Part shown: one piece after another, positions 16,336 through 25,895 of the stretch
Layout of the letters: each line of letters starts with the position of its first letter
Position numbering within the stretch: the first letter of the stretch is position 1
Assembly: GCA_013112715.1 (NCBI GenBank)
Contig: JABFGB010000001.1
Coordinates: 285,502 to 347,879 of the forward strand
Direction of reading: 5' to 3'
DNA length: 62,378 nucleotides
From: Chloroflexota bacterium
GTDB taxonomy: Bacteria > Chloroflexota > Anaerolineae > Aggregatilineales > J027
The notes under the pieces: generated by a model
Told to the model about the DNA's origin: nothing
Seen by the model: the letters and a program-made list of their open reading frames with translations, nothing else
Database searches by the model: none
Made by a program: the position numbers and the translations under genes

Positions 16336-18738
16336 ATGAAAAACGTGCAAATTCCCTTTAAGCTGCTTATGGGTGATGGCAAACTGAGTTTTGATATTCA
16401 GCATGTCATCAGCGAATATTTGGAAGCACCCCATGCCATCCCCGAAGAAGTTGCGGCCTTGCGAATGGAGATTGTGCAAGAGCGCGTCAAGGCGCTTGGC
16501 TTTGAGCTAACCAACGAACCTTCCTATCGCCTTAAGCGGTTTGCGATTGAAAATGGAACAGATGGGCCAAACCTGCATTTGTTTTTGCAACGTTCTTACT
16601 ATTTCGATTTCGTCTCGACCAACCTCTCGCTTGACCGCCAACTGCTGCAAAACGGCGACACCATCCGCAGTAAATATGTCAAAGATATTGCGGATGTCGA
16701 AAACTCACCACTGGCGAATTCGATGTCGGTTATGATTGTGCTGGTCAGCAAGCCATCTGGCATGACCCTCATTCCGCGCCGCAGCGATCATGTGGCCTTC
16801 GATCAAGGTGCATTACAGGCGTCGGGTGGTGGGGCGATGCGTCTGGCGGTTGACCGTGACAGCGACCATACCTCTTTGCGCCCCAGCCCATTTGTGACGG
16901 CCCAACGCGAAATCTCCGAAGAATTAGGGTTTCGCCTCCCCCTCGAAGCCGTCCGCTTTTTAGGCATTGGGGTGGATACACGCACGGGTGAACCCGAATT
17001 ACTCGGCATTGCCGAAACCATGCTCACCGTTGAGCAGTTAAACGAAACCTATAAACAGGCATTGGAAGGCAGCGAAGAATTTGAGGACTTGTCGTTTGTG
17101 CCCTTCAACGTCGTAGATATGACCAAGATGCTGGCTGAGGATAAATGGTGTCCCGGCGATTGGGTATGCTGCTGGCTGGCATTGGTCAATACGTTTGGTC
17201 AAGAGGCCGTCGGTCAACAGTTGCAATGGGAAACAGCGCACGGTGTTAAACTGCCGCTGCCAAAAGGCTTTGTCCCGCAAAAGGTCGAGGTAGATGAGAA
17301 GGATTTTAAGGCCCGTCTCAAAGAATGGCGCAAAAATCTCCCCCTACCCGTGCGCCGCGCTTATGGAAAAGTAGTGCGGATGCGTTCGCGCCATTGGGTC
17401 TGGGATCATCCCGAATTTCTTAAATGGTATGAGCAACTTTTGGAAACGCAGTGGTGGTCACGCGAACAACTGGAAGCCTTGCAAGTCGAACGGATGCAAA
17501 ATCTCATCACCCACTCCTATGAGCATGTGCCCTATTATCGGCGCATCATGGATGAGCGTAATTTAAAACCTGCTGATTTCAAAACGTTGGACGATCTGCT
17601 AAAACTGCCCGTCCTGCGTAAAGAGGATGTTCGCAATAATGTGCGGGAACTCGTCGCCACCAATGTGCCCGCCGATCAGTTGTATTTTATGATGACGGGT
17701 GGCACAACCGGGATGCCGCTTGGTTTCTATCATCAGCGCGAAGTCACTGTCCCACACGAAGAAGCCTTTATGTACCGCCAGTGGAGTTGGGTCGGTTATA
17801 AATTTGGCGACCCGCTGGTATATATGCGGCGCTCCACCCCGATGAAACATCTGGATAAACACGGCAACCTCGCATGGTGGGATTACATCGCCGACGAAAA
17901 TTCGTTGGTGTTATCACTGTTCCATCTGAGCGAAGAAACTTTTGCGGATTATGTGGACATGCTGCGGAGTTTCAAGCCCAAATATATTCAAGGCTTCCCA
18001 TCGGTGCTCGAAATGGTAGCCCGCTACATGCTGGAACATAAGATTACGGACATCCGTCCCAACGCTATTCTATGTGAAAGCGAAAATCTCTACCCCGCTC
18101 AACGGGAAGCCATTGGGCAAGCATTCAATTGCACCGTCTTGGCAGGCTATGGGCAGTCGGAACGGGCTTGCGACGCGGTAGAGGCCGTTCCCGGTGAGGG
18201 TTATTTGGTCAGCATGGAATATGGCATCCTCGAATTGACCGATGAAGAAGGCAACCCAGTTGGCGCTGGCAAGAGTGGCTTCATCACCGGCACAGGCCTC
18301 GATACCCATTGTATGCCGTTTATCCGCTATCAATTGGATGATGTGGCCCGTTTTTCCGACCATCCCTCCACATCGGGGCATCACGCCCCCATGATCGAGG
18401 ATATTGTGGGCCGCTGGCAAAATGAAGTGGTGCTGACTGCCGACAACCATTTGGTATCGGTCACATCGCTGAATGTCCACGCTAATACATTCCAAAATGT
18501 GGCCCAATATCAATTTATGCAGGAAAAGCAAGGCGAGTTGGTGCTGCGGATTGTCCGGCTGCAAGGATATTCCGAAGTAGACACCCAACGCATTTTGGAT
18601 ATTTTCAATCTCAAATTCCGGGGACAAATGAATGTCAAAGTGGTATTTGTGGATGAAATCGCCCGTACCTCACGCGGCAAACATCGCGTCTTGGAGCAAA
18701 AACTAAATCTGCGCGAACGAGCTAATCAGGAAATTTAA
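16336..18738 (+). CDS. Nudix-like domain fused to a PaaK/CapK-like adenylate-forming ligase
   Basis: 800 residues, ATG with AGGAAAA upstream. The N-terminal about 310 residues carry a partial Nudix box: R-E-I-S-E-E-L-G-F is present but the conserved Glu 8 residues before it is missing and the loop is extended, so hydrolase activity is uncertain. Residues about 350-800 follow the phenylacetate-CoA ligase/CapK fold: Y-Y-R-R-I-M-D-E-R near the start, the AMP loop M-M-T-G-G-T-T-G-M-P-L-G at about 450, G-Y-G-Q-S-E-R at about 605, and a C-terminal domain ending in R-G-K-H-R. These enzymes adenylate a carboxylate. The fusion is unusual. A role in acylating the amino sugar made by the neighbours is a guess. 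It ends at a hairpin repeat and a strong terminator. Confidence 0.83.
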   Translation: MKNVQIPFKLLMGDGKLSFDIQHVISEYLEAPHAIPEEVAALRMEIVQERVKALGFELTNEPSYRLKRFAIENGTDGPNLHLFLQRSYYFDFVSTNLSLDRQLLQNGDTIRSKYVKDIADVENSPLANSMSVMIVLVSKPSGMTLIPRRSDHVAFDQGALQASGGGAMRLAVDRDSDHTSLRPSPFVTAQREISEELGFRLPLEAVRFLGIGVDTRTGEPELLGIAETMLTVEQLNETYKQALEGSEEFEDLSFVPFNVVDMTKMLAEDKWCPGDWVCCWLALVNTFGQEAVGQQLQWETAHGVKLPLPKGFVPQKVEVDEKDFKARLKEWRKNLPLPVRRAYGKVVRMRSRHWVWDHPEFLKWYEQLLETQWWSREQLEALQVERMQNLITHSYEHVPYYRRIMDERNLKPADFKTLDDLLKLPVLRKEDVRNNVRELVATNVPADQLYFMMTGGTTGMPLGFYHQREVTVPHEEAFMYRQWSWVGYKFGDPLVYMRRSTPMKHLDKHGNLAWWDYIADENSLVLSLFHLSEETFADYVDMLRSFKPKYIQGFPSVLEMVARYMLEHKITDIRPNAILCESENLYPAQREAIGQAFNCTVLAGYGQSERACDAVEAVPGEGYLVSMEYGILELTDEEGNPVGAGKSGFITGTGLDTHCMPFIRYQLDDVARFSDHPSTSGHHAPMIEDIVGRWQNEVVLTADNHLVSVTSLNVHANTFQNVAQYQFMQEKQGELVLRIVRLQGYSEVDTQRILDIFNLKFRGQMNVKVVFVDEIARTSRGKHRVLEQKLNLRERANQEI

Positions 18739-18744
18739 GTTTGG

Positions 18745-18774
18745 CCTTGCAAAGTTTGTGTTAAGTTTGCAAGG
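18745..18774. repeat. Inverted repeat, perfect 9-bp arms
   Basis: CCTTGCAAA (18745-18753) and TTTGCAAGG (18766-18774) with a 12-nt loop, just after the stop of the Nudix/PaaK gene. It resembles a small intergenic palindromic element or mRNA-end structure. No T run follows. Confidence 0.6.
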
Positions 18775-18811
18775 TTGACCTTACAAACACAAATCCCACC
18801 CAATAAGCCAG

Positions 18812-18851
18812 AAACCCATCCCAACTATTACTAAAACAGGGATGGGTTTTT
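18812..18851 (+). terminator. Strong Rho-independent terminator
   Basis: CCCATCCC (18815-18822) pairs perfectly with GGGATGGG (18839-18846), flanked by AAA and TTTTT. It closes the 13222-18738 gene run. Confidence 0.9.
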
Positions 18852-19058
18852 ATGTAAATTTAGCCACTTTTTAAACTACCTGCATATCCGTCTCCCGATC
18901 CTCTGTACTCTCCCAAATTTCTTTACGAAAATTTCGTTTTAGCGAAAGGCGACTGTAAGTTGCAAATCGCGTTCGTAAGTCCACCTGCAAGGGCGAGGTC
19001 GTATGATAATTTTGATTTAGAAATCAATTTGAAAAGACGCTTTACGGGGGAATTCGAG
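18852..19058 (+). promoter_or_regulatory. Upstream region of the sugar-phosphate transferase with two palindromes
   Basis: ACGAAAATTTCGT (18925-18937) is a perfect 13-nt palindrome. TTGATTT-AG-AAATCAA (19012-19027) is a second, beginning just after a -10-like TATGAT (19002-19007). The second lies 32 nt before the chosen ATG, where a repressor could act. No clear -35 is visible. Confidence 0.4.
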
Positions 19059-19820
19059 ATGCAGCTCAGAAAAGAAAATACCAACAATTGGAATTTAGCC
19101 ACTGAGCAAGCTGCAACATGGGCAGCCAACCTCAAGACCTATCTCTATTTCACCACCAAGCGAGCCATTGATATTGTCGCTGCCAGCTTGGTATTGCTCT
19201 TCGCAGGTATCCCGATGCTCATTATTGCCATGTTGATCGAAATCGAAACGCCCGGTTCAGCCATTTTCGCCCAAGAACGAGTCACTGCTCGCCGTCGTCG
19301 TATTGTCAACGGCAAGGCGGAGTTCGATGTCGTGACTTTCACCTGCTACAAGTTCCGCACCATGTACAAGGATGCCTCTAGCGAGATGCACCAAGCCTTC
19401 ATGAAAGCCTTCATCAAGAACGATACGGCGGCGATGGCGGCGATTAATGGCACGGAGAATGCGGAGATCAAGAAGATCATCAAAGACCCACGTGTCACCT
19501 TGATTGGCAAGTTCCTGCGCAAGACCAGCTTGGACGAACTGCCCCAATTCATCAACGTACTCAAGGGTGAGATGACACTGGTGGGACCCCGTCCGTGCAT
19601 TCCTTACGAAGTCGAGGAATATGAGACATGGCACAAGCAGCGGCTGCAAGCGACCGGTGGGATCACGGGTCTGTGGCAGGTGAGTGCGCGGAGTGCAGCG
19701 GATTTTGATGGGATGTGCAAGCTGGACATCGAATACATCCAAAGTCAATCCTTGATGACGGACATCAAACTCATCTTGAAAACCCCACTCGTGATGATTT
19801 TTGGACGTGGCGGTTTCTGA
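19059..19820 (+). CDS. Initiating sugar-phosphate transferase (polyisoprenyl-phosphate hexose-1-phosphate transferase, WcaJ/WbaP type)
   Basis: 253 residues from the ATG at 19059, with GGGGGA upstream. The frame extends to a TTG at 18960, but that would overlap the promoter-like palindrome. One hydrophobic hairpin (about 35-60, [14 protein letters not shown]) is followed by the cytosolic catalytic domain: the K-F-R-T-M motif, [21 protein letters not shown] and G-L-W-Q-V-S-A-R-S. The family transfers sugar-1-phosphate from UDP-sugar to undecaprenyl phosphate, the first step of repeat-unit assembly at the inner membrane face. About 40 residues between R-T-M and D-E-L-P are more than usual. It is the only such enzyme in the window, so it likely serves the Wzx/Wzy locus at 31139-49494. 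Confidence 0.9.
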   Translation: MQLRKENTNNWNLATEQAATWAANLKTYLYFTTKRAIDIVAASLVLLFAGIPMLIIAMLIEIETPGSAIFAQERVTARRRRIVNGKAEFDVVTFTCYKFRTMYKDASSEMHQAFMKAFIKNDTAAMAAINGTENAEIKKIIKDPRVTLIGKFLRKTSLDELPQFINVLKGEMTLVGPRPCIPYEVEEYETWHKQRLQATGGITGLWQVSARSAADFDGMCKLDIEYIQSQSLMTDIKLILKTPLVMIFGRGGF

Positions 19821-19904
19821 TTTTCAACCCTTCTCTAGTTCATTTCGCAACTAAAACATTGACCCTCACATCATCGTGAAAATCGGCGCAAGACCGAAAA
19901 ATAC

Positions 19905-19954
19905 ATGAAAAATGGGGGTCATGTTTCTGTTCTATCTTGTCTATGGCTTATAAT
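19905..19954 (+). promoter_or_regulatory. Putative promoter P4
   Basis: ATGAAAAATG (19905-19914) begins 44 nt upstream of TATAAT (19949-19954), the same layout as P1-P3. It lies 54 nt upstream of the dehydrogenase start at 20008. Confidence 0.5.
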
Positions 19955-20007
19955 TGGAGTGGGACACTCCATAGTTATTATCATCAATTGTAAAAGCGAG
20001 GGAGCGA

Positions 20008-21045
20008 ATGACTCAAATAAACGTTGGGATTATCGGCTTTGGTTATTGGGGGCCAAATCTGACCCGTAACCTGAATGAACTTCCCACAGCTAATGTTGTT
20101 GCGGTTGCCGATCTCCGCGAAGAACGTCTAAATCAAATCAAATCAGCTTATCCGGGCATCACCATCACCAAAAATTACAAAGAACTCTTTAACATGGGCC
20201 TTGACGCGGTGGTGATTGCGACCCCTCCTGCCAGTCACTATGCACTGGCAAAGGAATGTTTGGAAAACGGCCTGCACGTTCTGGTCGAAAAACCTCTCAC
20301 CCTCAGCAGCCGTGATGGTGAAGACCTGATTGAAATCGCCAACCAGAAAAATCGGATACTGATGGTCGGACATACCTTTGAATATAATCCTGCTGTTCGC
20401 GCCCTACGCGACATTATCACCAGCCCCGATTTTGGAGACATCTATTATGTCAACATGGTGCGTGTTAATCTGGGGCTGTATCAGCGCAATATGAATGTCA
20501 TGTGGGACTTAGCCCCGCACGATATTTCCATCCTGCTCTACCTCTTGGGCACTGACCCTTCCAGCGTCGCCGCGCAAGGTGCAACCTGCGTTCACCTCGA
20601 CAATCATGATGTGGCCTATCTTCACCTCAAATTCCCGAACAACATCACCGCCCAAATTCATGTAAGTTGGCTTGACCCCAACAAGGTTCGCCGTATTACA
20701 GTGGTCGGCAGCAAGAAGATGGTGGTCTATGACGATATTGAGCCGCTGGAAAAACTGAAGATTTATGACAAAGGTGTGGAAGCCCCCGCCTATGCCACCA
20801 GCTTCAGTGACTTCCAATTCAGCTACCGCTACGGCGACGTGGTCATCCCGTATGTGAAATTTGAAGAACCGCTACGTGTGGAATGCCGCCATTTTGTGGA
20901 TTGCATCGTCAACAGCAAGACGCCCCAAAGCGACGGCGAAGTCGGGACACGAGTGGTGCGGATTCTGGAAGCCCTCGATCACTCGCTGCACAACGAGGGC
21001 GTCAGTGTAAAAATCCAAAACGGCACATTTGTACCCACCATGTGA
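20008..21045 (+). CDS. Gfo/Idh/MocA-family NAD-dependent sugar dehydrogenase (WlbA-like)
   Basis: 345 residues, ATG with GAGGGAG upstream. Rossmann motif G-I-I-G-F-G-Y-W-G-P-N, then E-K-P-L-T-L carrying the catalytic-domain Lys, and W-D-L-A-P-H-D-I-S with the Asp/His pair of this family. Members such as WlbA oxidise C3 of UDP-N-acetylglucosaminuronate-type sugars before transamination. The next gene is a DegT-type aminotransferase, the usual partner in that pathway, so the pair probably makes a 3-amino sugar nucleotide for surface polysaccharide. The precise substrate is inferred. An acetyltransferase completing such a pathway is not seen next to them. Confidence 0.87.
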   Translation: MTQINVGIIGFGYWGPNLTRNLNELPTANVVAVADLREERLNQIKSAYPGITITKNYKELFNMGLDAVVIATPPASHYALAKECLENGLHVLVEKPLTLSSRDGEDLIEIANQKNRILMVGHTFEYNPAVRALRDIITSPDFGDIYYVNMVRVNLGLYQRNMNVMWDLAPHDISILLYLLGTDPSSVAAQGATCVHLDNHDVAYLHLKFPNNITAQIHVSWLDPNKVRRITVVGSKKMVVYDDIEPLEKLKIYDKGVEAPAYATSFSDFQFSYRYGDVVIPYVKFEEPLRVECRHFVDCIVNSKTPQSDGEVGTRVVRILEALDHSLHNEGVSVKIQNGTFVPTM

Positions 21046-21137
21046 ATTCATTGAGCGGGCTACCATTTCATACTAAACACGGTGGCCCGTCTCAACACAA
21101 ACAACCATCTGTCTAAAAAATCAAGGAGCTAACAGAA

Positions 21138-22250
21138 GTGAAAGTCCCCTTTGTAGACCTGCAAACCATGCACCGCCCCATTCGTGATGAACTAGCCGAA
21201 GCTATGCTGGCGGTACTGGATCGCGGCGATTTTATTCTGGGCAAAGATGTTGCTGGACTCGAAGAAGAATACGCGGCCTATATCGGCACTAAATACGCGG
21301 TGGGCGTGGACAATGGACTAACCGCACTCGAATTATGCCTGCGTGCCTATGGCATTGGTGAGGGTGATGAAGTGATTATCCCCGCCAATACCTTTGTGGC
21401 GACGGCAGCTGCTGTAACCTTCGCCGGGGCTAAAGTCGTGCCAGTAGACATCAACCCCGACACCTACACGATTGATCCCAACCTGATTGAAGACGCCATT
21501 ACCACCCGTACCCGTGCCATCATTCCGGTACACCTCTATGGTCTACCCTCCGACATGGATCCAATTATGGAAATCGCCAACCGTCGGAATCTGATCGTGT
21601 TGGAAGACGTGGCTCAGGCACACGGCGCAACCTACAAAGGCAAGCGCATGGGGTCATTTGGGCACGTAGCGGCCTTCAGCTTTTACCCCACCAAGAATCT
21701 CGGTGCATTGGGGGATGCTGGCATTATGACCACCAACGACGAAAAAGTTGTGGACAAGATCAAGATGCTGCGCAATTGTGGCTCGAAGGTCAAGTATGTT
21801 CATGAACTGGAGCCGTTCAATCACCGTCTGGACTCGATTCAGGCCGCTGCCCTGCGTGTGAAACTGCGCCATCTGGATTCATGGAGCGAAGGCCGCCGCC
21901 GTGCCGCCAAACTCTACAATGAATTGTTCGCGGGTAGCGAAGTCGTGACTCCCATCACACCCGAAGGGTACACGCATGTGTTCCATCTATATGTAATCCG
22001 TACCCCCCGCCGCGAAGAATTGCAAAAATTCCTTTCGGAACGTGGCATTGGTACAGCCATTCACTATCCGATTCCAGTTCATCTGCAACCCTTCTATGCT
22101 GACCTCGGTTATAAGAAGGGCGACTTCCCGATTACCGACGAACAGGCCGACCAGATTGTGTCGCTGCCCATGTTCCCCGATATGACAGCTGAACAAGTGG
22201 AATATGTTGCCACACAGGTGAAAGAATTTCTTGCCGCCGTGCCTGCCTGA
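21138..22250 (+). CDS. DegT/DnrJ/EryC1-type sugar aminotransferase
   Basis: 370 residues, starting at GTG 21138, 9 nt after AAGGAG. PLP lysine Lys186 in F-S-F-Y-P-T-K-N, cofactor Asp in [10 protein letters not shown], and the C-terminal P-V-H-L-Q-P-F-Y typical of the family. Closest in pattern to the enzymes that aminate the 3-keto group of nucleotide sugars (WlbC/FdtB type), consistent with the WlbA-like dehydrogenase upstream. It differs from the WecE-like enzyme at 14011, so the window encodes two separate amino-sugar routes. A hairpin terminator follows 48 nt after the stop. Confidence 0.88.
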   Translation: MKVPFVDLQTMHRPIRDELAEAMLAVLDRGDFILGKDVAGLEEEYAAYIGTKYAVGVDNGLTALELCLRAYGIGEGDEVIIPANTFVATAAAVTFAGAKVVPVDINPDTYTIDPNLIEDAITTRTRAIIPVHLYGLPSDMDPIMEIANRRNLIVLEDVAQAHGATYKGKRMGSFGHVAAFSFYPTKNLGALGDAGIMTTNDEKVVDKIKMLRNCGSKVKYVHELEPFNHRLDSIQAAALRVKLRHLDSWSEGRRRAAKLYNELFAGSEVVTPITPEGYTHVFHLYVIRTPRREELQKFLSERGIGTAIHYPIPVHLQPFYADLGYKKGDFPITDEQADQIVSLPMFPDMTAEQVEYVATQVKEFLAAVPA

Positions 22251-22297
22251 TTAGTGGTAGAATCAACCACAGGCATTGATTAACAAATAAATGGATA

Positions 22298-22325
22298 GGG
22301 GCAGGCTTTCACATAACCTGCCCTT
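22298..22325 (+). terminator. Terminator after the aminotransferase
   Basis: GGGCAGG (22299-22305) pairs with CCTGCCC (22317-22323) with an 11-nt loop, followed by TTATCATGCTTTTTT. Same arms as the hairpin at 9081. Confidence 0.65.
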
Positions 22326-22399
22326 ATCATGCTTTTTTACATCAAGCGCGATTTCAATGCCTGTAACTTATTGGAGTTCCGGTAGAGAGCGCTGGGGAG

Positions 22400-24166
22400 A
22401 TGTCTATTAAAACTTTCAATCGAAAACCCGTTTTCCTAAATACTGTTATTTTCATCACTATGCTGTCGCTGGTGTTGGGACTTACAGGCTGTGATAACGA
22501 CCTCGTAATCGCCCAAGACCGAACCCAAGCAGGCACTTTCTACGTATCACTCGATGGGTCCGACGATAATCCCGGCTCACTGGAAGAGCCTTGGGCTACC
22601 CTACGTAAAGCCACCCAAGAGGCTATTCCGGGAGATACGATCATTATTCGTGAGGGCACGTATTATGAACCACTCGTGCCTTTGCGTTCTGGCACCGAGG
22701 AAGCCCCAATTACCTATCAAGCCTATGAAAATGAAACCCCCATCTTAGATGGGCAAGAATCTATTATGCGGCTGATTGAGGTCCAAAATCTGGAATATAT
22801 CGTAATTGACGGCCTCCGTGTGCAGCACCCACGCTCAAATTGGGCGTTGATAGACCACAGCAACTATATCACGCTCCAAAACATGCAGTTTATGAACCCG
22901 GAATATCCCACCGACACCGTGCGTGATTTCTGGGGCGTGCGTCTGCGTTACAGTTCGTTCAACAAAATCTTGAACTCCACCTTTGACCGTTGGGGGCGCT
23001 ATGAAAATGGCGACCAAGAAGGTAATCATATTGGCATCAATGGGAATGAGGAACAAGGCGGCTATAACCTTATTGAAGGCAATACGTTTACTTACGGAGC
23101 GCAGGGTTGCATCATCGTCAACGCACCCTATAACGTTATCCGCAACAACGTATTCGACAACGATTGGCAGAAGGGTATCTATGTTGCGTGGTTTACGAAC
23201 CCCGGTGATGAACCTGCTGGCACGGAATGGCCTGCCATTGGCAACCTGATTGAACATAATCAATTTATCCGCTCCAAACACTCCGCTACCGAACATGGTG
23301 GTCTGGGGTATGAAGGGACATCGGTCAGCACCATTTTCCGCTATAACGTGATTCGCAATGCCGACCATCTAGGTTTCATCATTACCGTTTTTGGTGACTA
23401 TGCCCTACGTGATTATGACGCCCATATCTATAACAACACGATTGTCAACAATGGCCTCCACCAGTTTGAGTATGAAGGGACAGGAATCGCCATTACCAAT
23501 CACGGCCTTGAAACCGAACTGCATGATGAGGTCGTCAAAAATAACATCATTTACGGCAATCTGCCCGGTCAAGGGGGCGCAGTACATCAGCTATCCCTGA
23601 ATGTGACAGGTGCGCCGAATAATCCGCCTTTCGCGGGAACAGTCATCGCGGGCAATTTGATCGAAAGTCCACGCGCTGAGACCTGCGAAGTGAGCCTACA
23701 AAATACGGGTAACGGCGAAGGGAACTGCCCCATTTTTGTATCAGAGGTCGGCGACGCCAATGCTGCGTGGTTTAATGAAAAGTATCCCGATGTGTTTTAT
23801 GGCAATATCGAGGGCGACCCGTTATTCACCACCTACGATACGACCAACAATGACTTTGACCTAACCCTGCAACCGGATTCCCCCGCGATTGATGCCGGGG
23901 TTGCCTTGACCGTCACGAAAGAGGCTGGATCAGGGACTGAAATACCGGTTGAGGATGCTGGATATTTTCATGATGGTTACAAAGGCATGATCGAAGCCGA
24001 TACGATTGTGGTCGGCAATGAAACGGTCAAGATCGTAGCGATTGATTATGCCGCCAATGTGATTACGGTGGATCGTGAGATTGAATGGGACGCTAATGCC
24101 CCGGTGAATTTACCCTATAGTGGGGATGGCCCGGATATTGGTGCGTTTGAATACGACGCGAATTAG
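22400..24166 (+). CDS. Right-handed beta-helix lipoprotein
   Basis: 588 residues. Lipoprotein signal: basic N-terminus, hydrophobic stretch (about 11-29) and L-T-G-C with Cys31 as the lipidated residue. After a short linker comes the DUF1565-like start (T-F-Y-V-S-L-D-G-S-D-D-N-P-G-S, then P-W-A-T-L-R-K-A), which introduces parallel beta-helix proteins. Repeats of N-x-I-x-x-N-x-F type follow (I-E-G-N-T-F, I-R-N-N-V-F-D-N, I-E-H-N-Q-F), a pectate-lyase-like fold. A small C-terminal domain ends at F-E-Y-D. Such proteins bind or cleave polysaccharides at the cell surface. Catalytic residues cannot be assigned by eye. The setting suggests a role in glycan export, trimming or attachment. Confidence 0.85.
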   Translation: MSIKTFNRKPVFLNTVIFITMLSLVLGLTGCDNDLVIAQDRTQAGTFYVSLDGSDDNPGSLEEPWATLRKATQEAIPGDTIIIREGTYYEPLVPLRSGTEEAPITYQAYENETPILDGQESIMRLIEVQNLEYIVIDGLRVQHPRSNWALIDHSNYITLQNMQFMNPEYPTDTVRDFWGVRLRYSSFNKILNSTFDRWGRYENGDQEGNHIGINGNEEQGGYNLIEGNTFTYGAQGCIIVNAPYNVIRNNVFDNDWQKGIYVAWFTNPGDEPAGTEWPAIGNLIEHNQFIRSKHSATEHGGLGYEGTSVSTIFRYNVIRNADHLGFIITVFGDYALRDYDAHIYNNTIVNNGLHQFEYEGTGIAITNHGLETELHDEVVKNNIIYGNLPGQGGAVHQLSLNVTGAPNNPPFAGTVIAGNLIESPRAETCEVSLQNTGNGEGNCPIFVSEVGDANAAWFNEKYPDVFYGNIEGDPLFTTYDTTNNDFDLTLQPDSPAIDAGVALTVTKEAGSGTEIPVEDAGYFHDGYKGMIEADTIVVGNETVKIVAIDYAANVITVDREIEWDANAPVNLPYSGDGPDIGAFEYDAN

Positions 24167-24217
24167 GCCAAAGGCTGACAAAATAGTACAAAAATTAATC
24201 TCTGGGGGATAATTCAT

Positions 24218-25861
24218 ATGTCAACTGTGACGGGTTCATCGCGTAAGACCGCCACTGTTTCCCTGCTTGACCCATTGATGTGGATACGCGCCCAAATTGG
24301 CAGTGACCGCACGATTGTTTGGGTGTCTATCATCGCGCTAACTTTTCTAGCGGCGGTGCTGCGCATTTACAACATTGAAAATCAAAGTCTATGGCGGGAT
24401 GAGGGGATTTCCTATTCCCTATCGCATCAAGAGAGCCTGCCGGACGTATTCAGCACCCTTGCCAACAATGACCTGCATCCGCCGTTCTATTTTGTGCTGC
24501 TCTACTTCGCCATTGAGCTTCTGGGTAAATCCGTCTTCGCGCTGCGCCTCATTTCAGCCGTCGCGGGGATTATCCTGATTCCATTGGGCTATGCCATTGG
24601 CAAGCGCCTATTTAATCAATGGGTCGGACTCCTCAATGCCCTCATTATAACCATCTCTCCTTTCCTCATTCGTTATTCGCAGGAAGCACGTCAATATAAT
24701 CTTTTGGCGCTGATGGCGGCGTTCACCCTTTATTTCGCCATTCGCTGGTATCAAAAACCAGATAACCGACAACTCATCCCATATGTAATCAGTGGGGCAT
24801 TGTTGATTTATACCCATACATGGGGCTTTTTCTTTCTAGCTGCTCTCAACCTCTATCTCGTGGTTGATTTGTGGCTCAATACCTCCCGTCAGCGCGAATT
24901 ACCCGGTTGGATTGTCGGTAATGTCATTATCGGTTTGCTCTATCTGCCGTGGCTGCCTTCTATGCTTCAGCAGTTGGATTTTCGCACCGATTGGATCACC
25001 ACTACCGATTCGCCGTTTCAGCTATTGCGCCTGACCTTTGAATATTGGACAGCCGCCGCCCGTGCCACCCCCTTCTATTTATTGATATTTCTAATCGGGG
25101 TGCTATATCTATTCGATATTGAACTCCGCCCCTTCAAAATGTCGCTCGGCAAAAATTCGGGCAAGGTCATGCTGTTGATTGTGACGGCACTGGCGACATT
25201 GGTTATCGCATTGGTTTTAAATGAATTCAAACCGAGTTTTAAGCCAGACCGCTATACCATTGTGGTCTATCCCATTTTTACCCTACTACTGGCACTTGGC
25301 ATTGTTAATTTGCGTTTCCGCTGGGTCATGCTTGGAGCATTGTTTATCCTGATGGCACTGTGGGCACGCAAAGATTTGTACTATCTACGTGACCCCTATA
25401 AATCAGTAGCGCGTGATGTTGCTGCCGACCTCAACGTGAATGTCAAGCCGAACGATGTGATTGTGTTCACCCCCGACCCACTTGGGCAATCCGTCCAGTT
25501 TTATCTGACCACCGATAATTTTATGCTAGGCTATGCTAATTGGACATCCATGTCGGATTGGAATATTGATGGTTGGGTAGATGCGTGGTTCAAAGACGAT
25601 TTACAGCCCGCCACCCTTGCCCTATTGGATGAGCGTCTAGCCGGGGATGCCTGTTTATGGTTGGTGTACGCCCCCGGCCCGATTTCGATACCTGACGCCG
25701 AAAATGTGACGGATGACTTTTTGGTAGCCGTTGAGGAACGCTATACCCTTGTCCGCGAATTTCGTGGCTACGACGAAGGCTTTAGCGAACCGCCGTTTGA
25801 AGATATGCAGCTTGACCAGTATTGCGGCAAGCGCGAAGCCTTGACTAGACGATTTGGCTAA
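24218..25861 (+). CDS. Membrane glycosyltransferase, PMT/ArnT-like (GT-C, GT39/GT83)
   Basis: 547 residues, ATG with GGGGGA 8 nt upstream. About eleven hydrophobic segments over residues 35-400. The first periplasmic loop has S-L-W-R-D-E-G-I-S-Y, where the acidic pair is the catalytic motif of GT-C enzymes, followed by D-L-H-P-P-F-Y-F, the second family motif. The soluble C-terminal domain (about 400-547) is extracytoplasmic. It uses polyprenyl-linked sugars to modify a lipid, protein or glycan outside the membrane. Acceptor unknown. It follows the beta-helix lipoprotein by 51 nt. Confidence 0.85.
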   Translation: MSTVTGSSRKTATVSLLDPLMWIRAQIGSDRTIVWVSIIALTFLAAVLRIYNIENQSLWRDEGISYSLSHQESLPDVFSTLANNDLHPPFYFVLLYFAIELLGKSVFALRLISAVAGIILIPLGYAIGKRLFNQWVGLLNALIITISPFLIRYSQEARQYNLLALMAAFTLYFAIRWYQKPDNRQLIPYVISGALLIYTHTWGFFFLAALNLYLVVDLWLNTSRQRELPGWIVGNVIIGLLYLPWLPSMLQQLDFRTDWITTTDSPFQLLRLTFEYWTAAARATPFYLLIFLIGVLYLFDIELRPFKMSLGKNSGKVMLLIVTALATLVIALVLNEFKPSFKPDRYTIVVYPIFTLLLALGIVNLRFRWVMLGALFILMALWARKDLYYLRDPYKSVARDVAADLNVNVKPNDVIVFTPDPLGQSVQFYLTTDNFMLGYANWTSMSDWNIDGWVDAWFKDDLQPATLALLDERLAGDACLWLVYAPGPISIPDAENVTDDFLVAVEERYTLVREFRGYDEGFSEPPFEDMQLDQYCGKREALTRRFG

Positions 25862-25895
25862 CTGATGACCATAGTAGAAAGGTACAATACAGCCA

